In this document: one piece after another, positions 24,482 to 24,759 of the stretch
Position numbering within the stretch: position 1 is the first letter of the stretch
Layout of the letters: every line of letters starts with the position of its first letter
Translations under genes and position numbers: made by a program
Assembly: GCA_963575745.1 (NCBI GenBank)
Contig: CAUYUJ010001298.1
Coordinates: 55,001-79,759 of the forward strand
Source of the DNA: Prorocentrum cordatum
Lineage: Eukaryota; Sar; Dinophyceae; Prorocentrales; Prorocentraceae
Length of the DNA stretch: 24,759 nt
Direction of reading: 5' to 3'
Notes under the pieces: generated by a model
The model's database searches: none
What the model was told of the DNA's origin: nothing
What the model saw: only the letters and a program-made list of their open reading frames with translations

Positions 24482-24759
24482 ATGGACCACCGCTGTGAAC
24501 CGCCTGCGCCCCCCTTTTCCAACCTCCTCTGCTCTTCTCTCTCCTCCTCCGCTTCCAAAGAAACGCTTTCCGAACACCTGACTCGATTGCATGAGGAAAA
24601 AACAAATGGCGATGATAATGCTTCCGAGGGCCCGATGGACCATCGCTGTGAGCCCCCTGCTCCCCCCTTCATGTGCTTCCTCTGCTCTTCCTTCCTCCAC
24701 CCTGCCTCTGCCTCGTCCTCCCGCCTGTCATCCTCCCCGCCCCGGGGGGAAACCGCCCT
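24482..24759 (+). CDS. Partial ORF with a 51-codon internal repeat
   Basis: ATG at 24482 (context GTCCGATGG) is the first after an in-frame TGA at 24464-24466, and the frame is open to the window end (over 90 codons). It reads MDHRCEPPAPPF, later KETLSEHLTRLHEEKTNGDD, then a second MDHRCEPPAPPF at 24635, 153 bp on. In these 12-codon blocks all five base differences (CAC/CAT, GAA/GAG, CCG/CCC, GCG/GCT, TTT/TTC) are synonymous. One minus frame (GGAGGSQRWSIG) also shows only synonymous changes, so coding is well supported but the strand is not settled. The rest is Ser/Pro-rich. No family was recognised. Confidence 0.48.
   Translation, partial: MDHRCEPPAPPFSNLLCSSLSSSASKETLSEHLTRLHEEKTNGDDNASEGPMDHRCEPPAPPFMCFLCSSFLHPASASSSRLSSSPPRGETA

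Overview
This window looks like nuclear DNA of a microbial eukaryote, most probably a dinoflagellate. The reasons are: GC-rich sequence; short exon-like islands with 75-97% G/C at third codon positions; GT-AG introns whose acceptors are often followed by G; foldback (terminal inverted repeat) elements with splice-like ends; and very heavy microsatellite load, by eye about a third of the window. Nothing bacterial, organellar or viral was recognised, and no tRNA, rRNA, CRISPR array or dinoflagellate spliced-leader sequence was seen. Species cannot be named from the sequence, and other GC-rich algae remain possible. Element names such as F1 and T are labels made here.

Layout. 1-7.2 kb: four long degenerate (TGN)n arrays (read as GAT/GCT), separated by purine-rich blocks and by a small unique area at 1.5-3.6 kb that holds a duplicated 180-bp repeat, an F1 foldback element and two candidate 3' exons. 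7.2-9.4 kb: unique DNA with an inverted-repeat-bounded TCC block and a perfect 16-bp palindromic hairpin. 9.4-9.8 kb: (AGT)n, a 100-N assembly gap, then (GGA)n. 9.8-12.5 kb: exon-like islands between (CCT)n, a CpG-rich hexanucleotide array and another TGN array. 12.5-16.6 kb: the most gene-like stretch, with exon-like segments, two F1 elements sitting like introns in compatible phase, and a 130-bp tandem array ending in a foldback. 16.5-17.8 kb: T-family TIR elements and a 173-aa ORF. 18-20.3 kb: CT and GAG arrays, a foldback, a 79-bp duplication and an 11-bp-like G-rich minisatellite. 20.7 kb: the clearest internal exon. 21.4-22.7 kb: a higher-order satellite of 73-bp and ~81-bp units. 22.9-24.76 kb: an exon-like islet, a T element, 730 bp of alternating purine/pyrimidine YATG repeat, a terminal exon, and the start of an ORF carrying a 51-codon internal repeat.

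No protein family could be recognised for any coding candidate, so no pathway is proposed. Almost every good exon candidate is on the + strand, in keeping with the one-way gene arrays of dinoflagellates. The recurring theme is foldback elements and microsatellites sitting exactly where introns would be: F1 elements begin with GT and end in a pyrimidine tract plus AG, and TCC or YATG arrays lie just upstream of AG|exon boundaries. The likeliest novelty is therefore a set of introner-like TIR elements, not a new enzymatic system. All long ORFs through the microsatellites are judged artefacts.
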